Shown here: positions 24,991 to 36,342 of the stretch, piece by piece | How the letters are laid out: the number at the start of each line of letters is the position of its first letter | Position numbering within the stretch: position 1 is the stretch's first letter | NCBI RefSeq assembly: GCF_015319165.1 | Contig: NZ_JADIVZ010000001.1 | Coordinates: 977,780-1,041,779 of the forward strand | Direction of reading: 5' to 3' | From: Nocardioides acrostichi | GTDB lineage: Bacteria > Actinomycetota > Actinomycetes > Propionibacteriales > Nocardioidaceae | DNA: 64,000 nucleotides | Notes under the pieces: model-generated | What the model saw: only the letters and a program-made list of their open reading frames with translations | Database searches by the model: none | Told to the model about the DNA's origin: nothing | Made by a program: the position numbers and the translations under genes

Positions 24991-26481
24991 TCAGGTTCGG
25001 TCTCCTACCGGCCCGCCAGGAGCGCGACCACGCAGCGTGAGGCGCACCCGGCAGCCCGGTCCGCCCCCGGGGCGGTCGAGGATGGTCAGGCTGCCGCCGC
25101 CGACCGCCACCGCGTCGCGGGCGATGGCCAGTCCGAGGCCGGAACCCCCGGTGTCGCGGGCCCGGGCGTCGTCGAGCCGGGTGAAGCGGCCGAGGACGCG
25201 AGTCCGGTCCGCCGGTGCGATGCCCGGTCCGTCGTCGTCGACGTCGATGGTGACGGTGTCGGAGGTGCGGCCCGGGGCGAGCGACACGGTGATCTCGACG
25301 GCGCGGGTGGCGTGCCGCAGCGCGTTGGCGACCACGTTGTGCAGCGCCCGGGCGAGCAGTCCGGCCACGGCCAGCACCTCGCACTCGAGATCGAGGTCGG
25401 CGGGCGGCACGAGCGTCACGTGGCCGGGCGTGGGGAGGTCGGACAAGGCCTGCGCCATCACGTCGCGCAGGGGCACCTGGGTCGGCTCCGCCACTGCGCC
25501 GGCGTCCAGCGTGGCCAGGTCCAGCAGGTCGGCCACCAGCGCCTCCAGCCTCCTGGCCGAGCCCAGGGCGGACTCGACGACCTGCGCGGGCGGGGTGAGC
25601 TCGGGGTGGTGGTGGGCGACCTCGAGCCCGAAGGCGAGGGCGGCCAAGGGCGAGCGCAGCTCGTGCGAGGCGTCGGCGACGAAGCGGCGCTGCTCGTCCT
25701 GGGTGCGCTGGAGGCGGTCCAGCGTCTCGTTGATGGTGTCGGCCAGATCCTCGATGGCGTCCCCGCTGGGGGGCACGGGGACGCGCTCGCGGGGGTCGCG
25801 GGCCGTGACGCCCCGGGTGTGCGCCGCGATGAGCCGCACGCTCCGGAGGGTGACTCCGACCGCCGCCCACACGATGAGGCCCACGAAGAGGCAGGCCGTG
25901 GGGAGGGCCACCAGGGCCAGGTGGTCGACCCGGGCGCGTGCCTGGAGGGCGGCGTCGTCGAGCACGAAGACGTAGACCCGGTATCGAGCTCCGGGGGAGA
26001 CGTCTCCGGGCCGCCCGGCGCTGCCGGAGGCGACGTCGCGTGCGGAGATGGTCCCGCTGATCGTCTCGACCTCGCGGCCGGCGAGCGGACTGTCGATCGA
26101 GGCGGGGAGCCTGACCGGGTAGATCGCGTACAGGGGCTGCGGGCCTCCGTAGCCCGGGGCCGGCATCAGGCTGTGACCGTCCTCGAAGGGCGTGACGACG
26201 CTGCTGGCGCTCACGACCTCCCCCCGGCCCGCGACCAGTTCGTAGGGGAACGAGCCGTAGTCGCCGCCGAGCCGGGTGCCGTCGACGGTCTGGGCCAGGA
26301 TCTGGTCGACCTGGGAGCGGGCCAGGGCGCGGCTCGCGTCCATCTGGTCGTCGTAGGTGCTCGTCCTGGCCCACCACCAGGCGGCGAGGCCCAGCACGAG
26401 CACTGCCAGCACCGCCGCCGCGACCGAGCGGCCGACCAACCCGCGGGGGCGCACCCGGAGCCGACGGCGTGGAGATCTCAT
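24991..26481 (-). CDS. Sensor histidine kinase, membrane-bound
   Basis: A 496-residue kinase: a first membrane helix (about 18-40), an extracellular sensor region, a second helix near 205-230, HAMP (SVRLIAAHTRGVTARDP), HisKA with the phospho-accepting His in DASHELRSPLAAL, and a complete HATPase domain (NVVANALRHA N-box, DDDGPGIAPADR G1, GGSGLGLAIARD G2). The ATG at 26481 overlaps the stop of the response regulator (ATGA), so the pair is coupled. The signal is unknown. Confidence 0.93.
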   Translation of the reverse strand: MRSPRRRLRVRPRGLVGRSVAAAVLAVLVLGLAAWWWARTSTYDDQMDASRALARSQVDQILAQTVDGTRLGGDYGSFPYELVAGRGEVVSASSVVTPFEDGHSLMPAPGYGGPQPLYAIYPVRLPASIDSPLAGREVETISGTISARDVASGSAGRPGDVSPGARYRVYVFVLDDAALQARARVDHLALVALPTACLFVGLIVWAAVGVTLRSVRLIAAHTRGVTARDPRERVPVPPSGDAIEDLADTINETLDRLQRTQDEQRRFVADASHELRSPLAALAFGLEVAHHHPELTPPAQVVESALGSARRLEALVADLLDLATLDAGAVAEPTQVPLRDVMAQALSDLPTPGHVTLVPPADLDLECEVLAVAGLLARALHNVVANALRHATRAVEITVSLAPGRTSDTVTIDVDDDGPGIAPADRTRVLGRFTRLDDARARDTGGSGLGLAIARDAVAVGGGSLTILDRPGGGPGCRVRLTLRGRAPGGPVGDRT

Positions 26482-27155
26482 GTCACCGCGCTGAGGTTGA
26501 CGCGGTAGCCGACCCCTCGCACCGTCTCGATCAGGCGGTCGCCGTCGAGCTCGCCGAGCTTGCGGCGCACCCGCGCGATGGCCGCCTCGACGAGGTTGTC
26601 GTCCGGGGCGGACTCCTGCCACAGCTCCGCGAGGAGCTCGCTCTTGGAGGCCACCCGGCCGGGGTTGCGTGCCAGCTCGGTGAGCAGCCGGAACTCCAGG
26701 CGCGTGAGGAGCACCCGCCGGCCACCTCGTTCCACGCTCAGCTGCTCGGAGTCCACCGACAGCGCGCCGAGCGTCAGCCGCGCCGGCCCCGTGAGAGAGC
26801 CGCGGCGCAGGAGGGCGCGCACGTGGGCCATCAGCACCGGGTAGCTGAACGGCTTGGCGAGGAAGTCGTCGGCGCCGGCGTCGAGGGCGTCGGCGTGGTC
26901 GAGGTCGCCGTCCTTCGCGCTCAGGACGAGGACCGGCGTGGTGACGCCCTCGCGCCGCAGCTTCTCGCAGACACGGAAACCGGAGACGGAGGGCAGCATC
27001 AGGTCGAGCAGGACGAGGTCGATCCCGCCGGCCCTCGCGGCGTCGAGGCCGGCCTGCCCGTCGTGCGCGACCAGGACGTCGAAGCCCTGCGCGAGCAGAC
27101 CGCGACGCAGATGCTCGGCGAGGACGGGTTCGTCCTCGACCACCAGGATCCGCAC
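26478..27155 (-). CDS. OmpR-family response regulator
   Basis: A 225-residue two-domain regulator. The receiver domain (1-118) has the acidic pair EDE at residues 7-9, phospho-accepting Asp near 52 (DLVLLDLMLP) and conserved Lys near 101 (DFLAKPF). The C-terminal winged helix (about 130-222) has TRLEFRLLTELARNPGRV and DNLVEAAIARVRRKLGE. It starts with GTG at 27155 and precedes its cognate kinase. Target genes are not evident; the secreted protein gene 111 bases upstream on the same strand is one candidate. Confidence 0.94.
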   Translation of the reverse strand: MRILVVEDEPVLAEHLRRGLLAQGFDVLVAHDGQAGLDAARAGGIDLVLLDLMLPSVSGFRVCEKLRREGVTTPVLVLSAKDGDLDHADALDAGADDFLAKPFSYPVLMAHVRALLRRGSLTGPARLTLGALSVDSEQLSVERGGRRVLLTRLEFRLLTELARNPGRVASKSELLAELWQESAPDDNLVEAAIARVRRKLGELDGDRLIETVRGVGYRVNLSAVT

Positions 27156-27266
27156 GAGTCCCCCTGCGCTGTCGGCCGAGCATGCCGCTTCAGGGTACCC
27201 AGCCGACGGCTCACCGGTACGAGGACGACGGGCCAGGTGGTCGGCTCGTCGAGAGCCGGCACCACC

Positions 27267-27950
27267 TCACGGGAGCTGCACGCGGAACGCACTGATGCGG
27301 TAGCTGGCCGTGATGTCGGGGCTGCCGCTCCCCGTGTTGCACGTCAGGCCGAGGGACTGACCCGAGGTGGCGAACGTGTAGCCGAGCATCGGCAGCTGGG
27401 TGACCTGAGCCGGCACTGCGGTGTTGGTCAGCTGGTCCATGATCCCGCCGCTGGTGCCGAACGAGCAGAAGATGCGAGCCGTCGCGCTGGTCTGGGAGAA
27501 GGCGCGAATCGTGACCATGACTGCGTAGTACCCGGTCTCGGGAGCAGTGACCGAGCCGAGGGTGACCCCTGCGTTGTTCACCGTCTGGATGGAGCCGCTA
27601 CTGGAATCGACGATGATCGGACTGCCGTTCTGCTGCCCGGCGTCGAGGGCCGCATCCAGGTCGTTCGCGAAGGTGGGCTCGAGCTTGTCGGGCGTCACAC
27701 TGCCCGCGGCGAGATCGCCGTTCTCCACACCGCCGTCGGCCAGGTCGGCGGTGCCGATGCTGCCGTCCTTGATCTTCGGGCCCTTCACGGCGTTGCTCTT
27801 GATCTTGGCCGTCGTGACGGCGTTCTTCTGGAGTTGCCGGGTGCCGACGCTGTTCTTGGGCAGCTGAGTGGCGGCGTAGGCGCCGCCCGAGAGAGCGATG
27901 ACGAGAGCCAGGGTCGAGGTGACGCCGGCGTAGGTGGGACGCAGCTTCAT
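27267..27950 (-). CDS. Secreted protein with KNSVGT/KDGSIGTADL-type repeats
   Basis: A 227-residue protein with a clear signal peptide (MKLRPTYAGVTSTLALVIALSGGAYA, cleavage after AYA). Residues 28-85 hold short repeats about eleven residues long (LPKNSVGTRQLQKNAV, IKDGSIGTADLADGGV, NGDLAAGSVTPDKL), resembling beta-solenoid surface repeats. The C-terminal domain (about 110-227) has strands and two Cys (FCSFG, LTCNTG). Similar proteins are common in Nocardioidaceae and Solirubrobacterales with no known function. ATG at 27950 starts right at the signal peptide. Confidence 0.75.
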   Translation of the reverse strand: MKLRPTYAGVTSTLALVIALSGGAYAATQLPKNSVGTRQLQKNAVTTAKIKSNAVKGPKIKDGSIGTADLADGGVENGDLAAGSVTPDKLEPTFANDLDAALDAGQQNGSPIIVDSSSGSIQTVNNAGVTLGSVTAPETGYYAVMVTIRAFSQTSATARIFCSFGTSGGIMDQLTNTAVPAQVTQLPMLGYTFATSGQSLGLTCNTGSGSPDITASYRISAFRVQLP

Positions 27951-28068
27951 GAGGATGACCTTCCGTGGTGCTTGACCCGAGATCCGACCCCTCACTATTG
28001 CCAGGAGCGGAGGCGTCGCGCAGCGCCCTGGTGATCGCGATCTCGACCCTCATGATCAGCCGGGATGA

Positions 28069-29049
28069 TCACCGTCGTGCGGCGTAGACCCGGCGGACGA
28101 CGTCCTCGACGTCGGGCTCCTCGATGGCGAGGTCGCGCACTTCTGCGTGGGCCGACAGCGCGGCCAGCAGCGCCACGACGGTGGTCTGCTCGGCGTCGAA
28201 GGCGAAGCGGTGCCGCAGCCCGTGGCCCTCGTGGCCCTGGTGGCGGACGCCGGGCAGCGTCGCGACCGTGCCCAGGTCGGGAACGGGCTCGGCGAGGTCG
28301 ACGGTGAGCACGCGATCGGCGCCGACCGTGCGGGAGAGGCCGGCGAGCGTGCCCTCGAAGGCCACGCTGCCGCGGTCGACGAGCACCACGCGGTCGCACA
28401 GCCGCTCGACATCACCCATGTCGTGGGTGGTCAGCAGCAGCGTGGTGCCGTGCTCGTGGCGCTCGGTGACCAGGAACTCGCGCAACCGTTGCTTGGAGAG
28501 CACGTCGAGCCCGATCGTCGGCTCGTCGAGGATCACCAGCCGCGGCCGGTGCAGCAGCGCCGCGGCGACCTCGGCCCGCATCCGCTGCCCCAGGGAGAGC
28601 TGGCGCACCGGGGTCGTGAGGAACTCGTCCAGCTCCAGGCGCTCGACGAGCTCGCTGCGGCGGCTGCGGGCGTCGTCCGGGCTCAGGCGGTGGATCGCGG
28701 CGAGCAGCTCGAAGGACTCCTCGGTGGGCAGGTCCCACCACAGCTGGCTGCGTTGTCCGAACACCACGCCCACGTGGCGAGCCAGCCGGCGCCGGTCGGG
28801 CACCGGGCGCAGGCCGCAGGTGCGCACCTCGCCCGCGGTCGGCACCAGGATGCCGGTGAGCATCTTGATGGTGGTCGACTTGCCCGCACCGTTCGCGCCG
28901 ATGTAGCCGACCGCCTCGCCGGGTTCGATGCGCAGGTCGAGACCCTCGACCGCCACGACGGTCCGTCGCCTCAGTCCGTCGCGCACGGTGAAGGTGCGGC
29001 GCAGGCCATGGGTCTCGATGATCGGGCCGTCCATGGAAACGCTGCTCAT
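28069..29049 (-). CDS. ABC-2 type exporter, ATP-binding protein
   Basis: A 326-residue ATPase: Walker A GANGAGKST near residue 52, Q-loop region VVFGQRSQLWWDLP, signature LSLGQRMRAE, Walker B LVILDEPTIGLD and H-loop TTHDMGD. The QRSQLWWDLP segment is typical of the COG4586 branch, found with paired ABC-2 permeases. The C-terminal 80 residues are an extra regulatory domain. The ATG overlaps the upstream permease stop (ATGA). It completes a permease-permease-ATPase operon; the substrate is unknown. Confidence 0.92.
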   Translation of the reverse strand: MSSVSMDGPIIETHGLRRTFTVRDGLRRRTVVAVEGLDLRIEPGEAVGYIGANGAGKSTTIKMLTGILVPTAGEVRTCGLRPVPDRRRLARHVGVVFGQRSQLWWDLPTEESFELLAAIHRLSPDDARSRRSELVERLELDEFLTTPVRQLSLGQRMRAEVAAALLHRPRLVILDEPTIGLDVLSKQRLREFLVTERHEHGTTLLLTTHDMGDVERLCDRVVLVDRGSVAFEGTLAGLSRTVGADRVLTVDLAEPVPDLGTVATLPGVRHQGHEGHGLRHRFAFDAEQTTVVALLAALSAHAEVRDLAIEEPDVEDVVRRVYAARR

Positions 29050-29870
29050 CCGCCTGCTCCTTGGTAGTGCCGGACGCCGACCCGCCAGGCCAGGGCGGCG
29101 AGGACGACCGCCCACAGCGCCGCCACCGGTGCGCACCATCCCAGCCAGGTGGGCAGCCCGTCGAGGCCGGGCAGACCGAGCAGGGTGACGACGGGCAGGT
29201 AGGCGGTGAAGGCCATCGGGAAGAAGAAGCCGAACAGCACGACCAGCGGCCGACCCCACACCGACGCCGGTTGCGTGGCGCCGTAGCGGCCCCCGTACAC
29301 GAACGCGTTGGTCATCTCGGCTCCGTTGACCAAGAAGAACTGGCAGCCCGCCGCGGTGACGAAGAGCGAGCCGAACGTCACCAGCCCGCTGAGCAGCGCC
29401 AGCACGAGCAACAGCACCGCGGCCGGTGACCACGGCACGTCGTTGATCGCCAGTGCGATCACGAGCACCACCAGGCCGACACCGCCGCGAGCGATGCGGC
29501 GCAGGCTGATGTCGGAGGTCACGAGCTGGGCCAGCAGCGGCTGCGGGCGCAGGTAGAAGACGTCGATCGTGCCGGCTCGGATCAGCGTCGGCAGGTCGTC
29601 GCAGTGCCCGAAGGCCATGTCGGCCAGCGAGAAGGAGAGATCGGCCAGGCCGAAGACCAGGAGGATCGCGGCGAGGTCGAGCCCACCGATGCCGTGTACC
29701 GAGGTGTAGAGCACCGCGATCTCGGCCAGCTCGACGACCCCGACGAGCAGCGAGCTGCCCAGGTCGAGGGCGAAGCTGGCACGGTAGGAGGCCTGCGCGC
29801 GCATCCGGCTCGCGAGCACCGCGCGGTACGCGCTCAGGTCGGTCACCTTGCCGGCCCCTGTGCTAGCCAC
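29046..29870 (-). CDS. ABC-2 family permease, second subunit
   Basis: A 274-residue membrane protein with six predicted helices, COG3694-type. A cytoplasmic stretch FGHCDDLPTLIRAGTIDVFYLRPQPLLAQ between helices 2 and 3 parallels a similar stretch in the other permease (IKSGDVVVDFLRPLDVHA), which suggests the two are paralogous halves of one channel. GTG 29870 overlaps the upstream permease by 8 bases. Confidence 0.88.
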   Translation of the reverse strand: MASTGAGKVTDLSAYRAVLASRMRAQASYRASFALDLGSSLLVGVVELAEIAVLYTSVHGIGGLDLAAILLVFGLADLSFSLADMAFGHCDDLPTLIRAGTIDVFYLRPQPLLAQLVTSDISLRRIARGGVGLVVLVIALAINDVPWSPAAVLLLVLALLSGLVTFGSLFVTAAGCQFFLVNGAEMTNAFVYGGRYGATQPASVWGRPLVVLFGFFFPMAFTAYLPVVTLLGLPGLDGLPTWLGWCAPVAALWAVVLAALAWRVGVRHYQGAGG

Positions 29871-30675
29871 CTTGGACCTCCAGCTTGTGCCGGCCGCGCC
29901 GGGTCATCTGTTGTCCGAGGGCGGCGGTGACCACGAGCCAGCCGGCCTGAGCCGCGACCAGCCCCACGGCGTCCCACCCCGCGACACGACCGGAGAGCAC
30001 GTCGACCGGGTACATCATCATCGAGGGGAACGGGGTGGCCGAGGCGACGGCGAACAGCGGGGTCGGGAAGAGCCCGATCGGCACGAACAACCCGGCGAGG
30101 AAGCCCGAGACCACCATGTAGAGGATCTGCACGCCGCGCGTCTCGACCAACCAGAAGCCCGTGGCGGCCACGAGGTAGACGGTCGTGCACGACACGACGA
30201 TGCCCAGCACCATGCTCACGGCCCCGAGCAGGAAGCCCGCCACGGACGTCGGCACGGCCATGCCCACGACGACGGCGCCGATCACGACCGAGGGCACGCC
30301 GCGGGGGAGGAGGGCCCACAACGAGCGCCCGACATCGGTGGCGACGGCCGCCGCGTGCACGTCGAGCGGACGCAGGAAGTCGACGACGACGTCGCCGCTC
30401 TTGATCCGCTCGGCGATCTCGGTGCGACCGAAGAGGTTGACCGACCCGAGCAACCCCTGGGAGATCCAGATGTAGGCCGACATCGTGCCCGCGTCGTACC
30501 CGTTCAGCTCGCCACCGGCCGCCTCCACGGTGGCCAGGAGCACCGCGACCTTGAGGAACCCGAAGGTCACGTTCGCGACGAGGCCGGCGAGGGCGGCCAG
30601 GGGATAGGCCGTCTGCTGTCGCACGCCCGCCGCGACGAGTCGCAGGAGGATCGGGGCGCGCGCGGACACAAGCAC
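29863..30675 (-). CDS. ABC-2 family permease, first subunit
   Basis: A 270-residue membrane protein with six predicted helices, COG4587-type, first gene of the exporter operon. The IKSGDVVVDFLRPLDVH loop is the family landmark. The start is GTG at 30675; a GTG two codons in is equally possible. Upstream lie the 22-bp repeats and the divergent aconitase promoter region. Confidence 0.88.
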   Translation of the reverse strand: MLVSARAPILLRLVAAGVRQQTAYPLAALAGLVANVTFGFLKVAVLLATVEAAGGELNGYDAGTMSAYIWISQGLLGSVNLFGRTEIAERIKSGDVVVDFLRPLDVHAAAVATDVGRSLWALLPRGVPSVVIGAVVVGMAVPTSVAGFLLGAVSMVLGIVVSCTTVYLVAATGFWLVETRGVQILYMVVSGFLAGLFVPIGLFPTPLFAVASATPFPSMMMYPVDVLSGRVAGWDAVGLVAAQAGWLVVTAALGQQMTRRGRHKLEVQGG

Positions 30676-30698
30676 GAGAACCTACCCGCCCCCACGCT

Positions 30699-30785
30699 GA
30701 CCTGCCACGAGTTTTCACTCGACCTGCCACGAGTTTCCACTCGACCTGCCACAAGTTCTCACAGCCCGGAAGTTCGTGGCAGGTC
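30699..30785. repeat. Three 22-bp tandem repeats plus one inverted copy
   Basis: GACCTGCCACGAGTTTTCAC-type units begin at 30699, 30721 and 30743 (exact 22-base period; the third is diverged). AAGTTCGTGGCAGGTC at 30770-30785 is the same core in reverse orientation. They lie between the divergent exporter and aconitase genes, so they may be binding sites or a large hairpin. Confidence 0.8.
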
Positions 30786-30833
30786 AGGTGAAAGTTGGCG
30801 ACGGGTCAGCATGGAAGATGCCTCGACGTCGTG

Positions 30834-30851
30834 TATCTTGACATCAAGATA
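30834..30851. promoter_or_regulatory. Palindromic operator candidate at the aconitase promoter
   Basis: TATCTTGACATCAAGATA is an inverted repeat (TATCTTGA-CA-TCAAGATA) 106 bases before the acnA start. It contains TTGACA, which could be the -35 box, so a bound repressor would block transcription. The regulator is not identified. Confidence 0.6.
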
Positions 30852-30957
30852 AACCGGGTGGGTGTCGCCCACCCCGGCTGGAGCGGCAAGATGGACCCCG
30901 CAGCCCGTTCCCGGCAGTAGTACCCCCGGCAGCGAACCTCAGAGGAGATGTTGGTCA

Positions 30958-33630
<2,673 letters not shown>

Positions 33631-33653
33631 GCCCCACGCTCGATCACCTGCCC

Positions 33654-34382
33654 ATGATCGGGGGAGTCTCACTCCCCGTGCTGCTGACGGTGGCCCTGGC
33701 GCTTCTCGCCGGGGCCACCGTCCAGTCGTTGGTGGGTCTGGGACTCGGTCTGGTGGCGGCACCGATCGTCACCCTCGCCGACCCGCGACTGATGCCGGAG
33801 CTGCTGCTCCTGCTCGCCGCCGTGCTGCCGATCGTGACGCTGGCCTCCGAGCGCGAGGACATCGACTGGTTCGGCTTGCGCTGGTCGCTGCCCACGCGGG
33901 TGCCCGGCACCGCGGTCGGCGTGTGGGCGGTCGCCGTGGTCGCGCCGGCCACGCTCGGTGTGCTGGTCGCCCTCATGGTGCTGGCCGCCGTCGCGCTGAC
34001 GGCGCGGGCGGTGCGCCTGCCGGTGACGCGGACGACGCTCGCCCTGGCCGGCCTCGCCTCCGGTGCCGCGGGCACGACCACCTCCATCGGCGGCCCCCCG
34101 ATGGCGATCCTCTACCAGCACGAGGCGGCTCGTCGGATCCGCACCACGCTCGCCGTCTACTTCATGATCGGCGCCGCCCTCTCGCTGGTCGGCCTGCTCC
34201 TCGCCGGTGAGCTCGACGGACCGACGTCCCTGCTCGCGCTCGTGATGCTGCCGGTGCTGCTGCTCGGTGCCTGGCTCGGACGACGCCTGCGCCCCGTGTT
34301 GCCCGAGCACCGGGTGCGCGTCGCCGTCCTGGTGGTCTGCGCGTCGTCGGCTCTGGTCCTGCTGGTGCGCAGCGTGGTCTGA
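33654..34382 (+). CDS. TauE/SafE family membrane exporter
   Basis: A 242-residue protein with about eight membrane helices in two similar halves. Each half starts with a glycine-rich segment: LLAGATVQSLVGLGLGLVAAPIV and LASGAAGTTTSIGGPPMAILYQ. This is the sulfite/organosulfonate exporter family (TauE/SafE). The substrate is not evident from neighbours. It starts 23 bases after acnA and may read through from it. Confidence 0.88.
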   Translation: MIGGVSLPVLLTVALALLAGATVQSLVGLGLGLVAAPIVTLADPRLMPELLLLLAAVLPIVTLASEREDIDWFGLRWSLPTRVPGTAVGVWAVAVVAPATLGVLVALMVLAAVALTARAVRLPVTRTTLALAGLASGAAGTTTSIGGPPMAILYQHEAARRIRTTLAVYFMIGAALSLVGLLLAGELDGPTSLLALVMLPVLLLGAWLGRRLRPVLPEHRVRVAVLVVCASSALVLLVRSVV

Positions 34383-34440
34383 GAGACTTTTACTCGGATC
34401 GGCCCCCTCCGTGAGCGGGTCTGGGAGCGTGTGATGGGTC

Positions 34441-35775
34441 ATGAGCACCTTGCACGAGCGTCTCGAGGCGCTGGCGGACGACGCCCCGTCGGGCGGACTC
34501 GACCCCGCCCTCTACGACCGGGCTCGCCGCTACCACCGCCGACGGCGAGCCGGGACGGCGCTCGTCGTCGCCGCGGCAGTGCTGGGCGTCCTCGGGATCG
34601 CTGGCGGGGCGCACCTGCAGACGCGGGCCGACGTGCAGCCGGCGGCTCCCAGCGCCGCGGCAGCCGTGCCGGAGAGGTTGTACGCCCCGAGCCCCTGGTT
34701 GTCGGGCACCGACGACGACGGTCCGCTGGGGCGTATCGCCGTGCTGATGACCGACCAGGAGCGCAAGAGTTGGATCAGTGCCGACCACGAGGCGGTCGTA
34801 GGCATCTCCGCCACCACCGGGGAGTATCGCTTCCTCGACCTGCCCGACGACGCGGGCCAGGGGTGGGCGCTCTCGCCGGACGGGAGGCGGGTCGCCTTCT
34901 GGATCACCGGTGCCACCACCGGCACCGCCAACACTCAAGCGGGACAGGCCCTGCCCGTGACCGGCTTGGCCGTCTACGACGCCGACACTGGAGGGGTGCT
35001 GCGGTATCCGGTCGAGACCGCACACGGTCTGATGGTGGACCGGAACAGCTCCCTGGCCTGGGCCGACGCCGATCATCTCGTCTTCAGCTTCTCGCAGTGG
35101 AGGGGTGGAGACGGCGCGTCCGGCGAGAGGGCCAGCATGTCGGGTCCAGGCGCGCCACTGTCAGTCTGGAAGGTGGGGGCCGAGGCACCCCGGACCATCG
35201 ACCCCGAGACGGTCTCGAGCGAGGTCGAGGCCACCAACGGTCGCGGTGAGGTGCTCGTGGGTGACTACGCCTACGCGGTGTCGGACGGCTCGCGCCATCG
35301 GTTGCGGACGCCGGGCCGCAGCATGACCCGCTCCAGCGCCCTCTCGCCATCCGGCGGACTCGTCGCCTACCCGCGAGGGAACGGCAATCCCGCCCCCATC
35401 GTGATCGTCGGGCACGCCGGCAACAGAGTGGTCGATAGCTCGGTTCCAGGCAACGACGAGACCTTCTCCGTGTTCGCCTGGCTCGACGCCGGGCATCTCC
35501 TCGCCGAGGAGTACGCGCCCCAGAGCCGCTACCGCACGGACCTCTACCGGGTGAACATCCGCACCGGCGTCTCCCAGCGCGTGGTACGGCTGGCCGGGCC
35601 GGGGAACTTCCGCTACTCGGGTCAGCTGGCGACCGATCTGCTCGACGCCGGATTCGTGGCCCGCCCGGCGCCCCCCACGCCGTGGGATCCGCGCACAGTG
35701 GCGGGAGCCGTCGCTGCGCTGATCGCGGCGGCCTGCGTCGTCCTGGTTCTGTGGAGGCGACGTGTCCGCCTCTGA
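34441..35775 (+). CDS. Membrane-anchored beta-propeller-like protein, putative regulator of the downstream sigma factor
   Basis: A 444-residue protein: a short cytoplasmic N-terminus (MSTLHERLEALADDAPSGGL...RRYHRRRRAG), one membrane helix (about 38-58), a large extracellular region with repeated WD/TolB-like strands (LDLPDDAGQGWALSPDGRRVAFW, SSALSPSGGLVAYPRGNG), and a second C-terminal helix (VAALIAAACVVLVLW). The layout fits membrane anti-sigma or sensor proteins found with SigE-family ECF factors, but no zinc anti-sigma motif is present. The sigma gene overlaps its end by 14 bases. Confidence 0.65.
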   Translation: MSTLHERLEALADDAPSGGLDPALYDRARRYHRRRRAGTALVVAAAVLGVLGIAGGAHLQTRADVQPAAPSAAAAVPERLYAPSPWLSGTDDDGPLGRIAVLMTDQERKSWISADHEAVVGISATTGEYRFLDLPDDAGQGWALSPDGRRVAFWITGATTGTANTQAGQALPVTGLAVYDADTGGVLRYPVETAHGLMVDRNSSLAWADADHLVFSFSQWRGGDGASGERASMSGPGAPLSVWKVGAEAPRTIDPETVSSEVEATNGRGEVLVGDYAYAVSDGSRHRLRTPGRSMTRSSALSPSGGLVAYPRGNGNPAPIVIVGHAGNRVVDSSVPGNDETFSVFAWLDAGHLLAEEYAPQSRYRTDLYRVNIRTGVSQRVVRLAGPGNFRYSGQLATDLLDAGFVARPAPPTPWDPRTVAGAVAALIAAACVVLVLWRRRVRL

Positions 35776-36256
35776 GGTTCGAGCGGGGTTCGAGGAGTTC
35801 GTCGCTGCCCGCCGTGGGGCCCTGCTGCGCACGGCGTACCTGCTCACCGGCGGCCACGAGGACGCCGAGGATCTGGTGCAACTGGCACTGGTCAAGGCCC
35901 TGCCGCACTGGACGAGGATCGCCGATGCCCCGGAGCCCTACGTGCGGCGGATCCTGGCTCGCGAGTCGGTCACCCGCTGGCGGCGGAGGCGGTGGCGGGA
36001 GGTCAGCGTCGACAGGCTGCCCGAGAGCTCTGCAACGGGGGAGGATCCGACGGATCGCGAGCTCCTGCGGCGAGCCCTGCTCCAGCTCTCGCCCCGTCAA
36101 CGGGCCGTGGTCGTGCTGCGCTACTTCGAGGATCTCACCGAGGCGCAGACCGCGGACGTACTCGGCATCCGACTCGGCACGGTGAAGTCCCACGGCCGGG
36201 AAGCGTTGGAGCGGTTGCGCTCGATGCTTCCCGACGACGACGCAGTGCAGGTGTGA
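35762..36256 (+). CDS. ECF RNA polymerase sigma factor, SigE family
   Basis: A 164-residue sigma-70-like factor with region 2 (GALLRTAYLLTGGHEDAEDLVQLALVKAL) and region 4 (LLQLSPRQRAVVVLRYFEDLTEAQTADVLG, then the HTH LGTVKSHGREALERLRSML). Length and the GGHEDAEDLVQ segment are those of the actinobacterial SigE/SigM-like subfamily. The start codon lies inside the end of the preceding membrane protein gene, indicating coupled expression; the signal it responds to is unknown. Confidence 0.92.
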   Translation: MSASEVRAGFEEFVAARRGALLRTAYLLTGGHEDAEDLVQLALVKALPHWTRIADAPEPYVRRILARESVTRWRRRRWREVSVDRLPESSATGEDPTDRELLRRALLQLSPRQRAVVVLRYFEDLTEAQTADVLGIRLGTVKSHGREALERLRSMLPDDDAVQV

Positions 36257-36342
36257 CGCCAGGCGAGAGATCAGGCCCAACCATCCCTCGGTGTCGCTGC
36301 GTAGGAGAGGGTGAACCCACCTCCGACGCCCGGGGAGCACCG

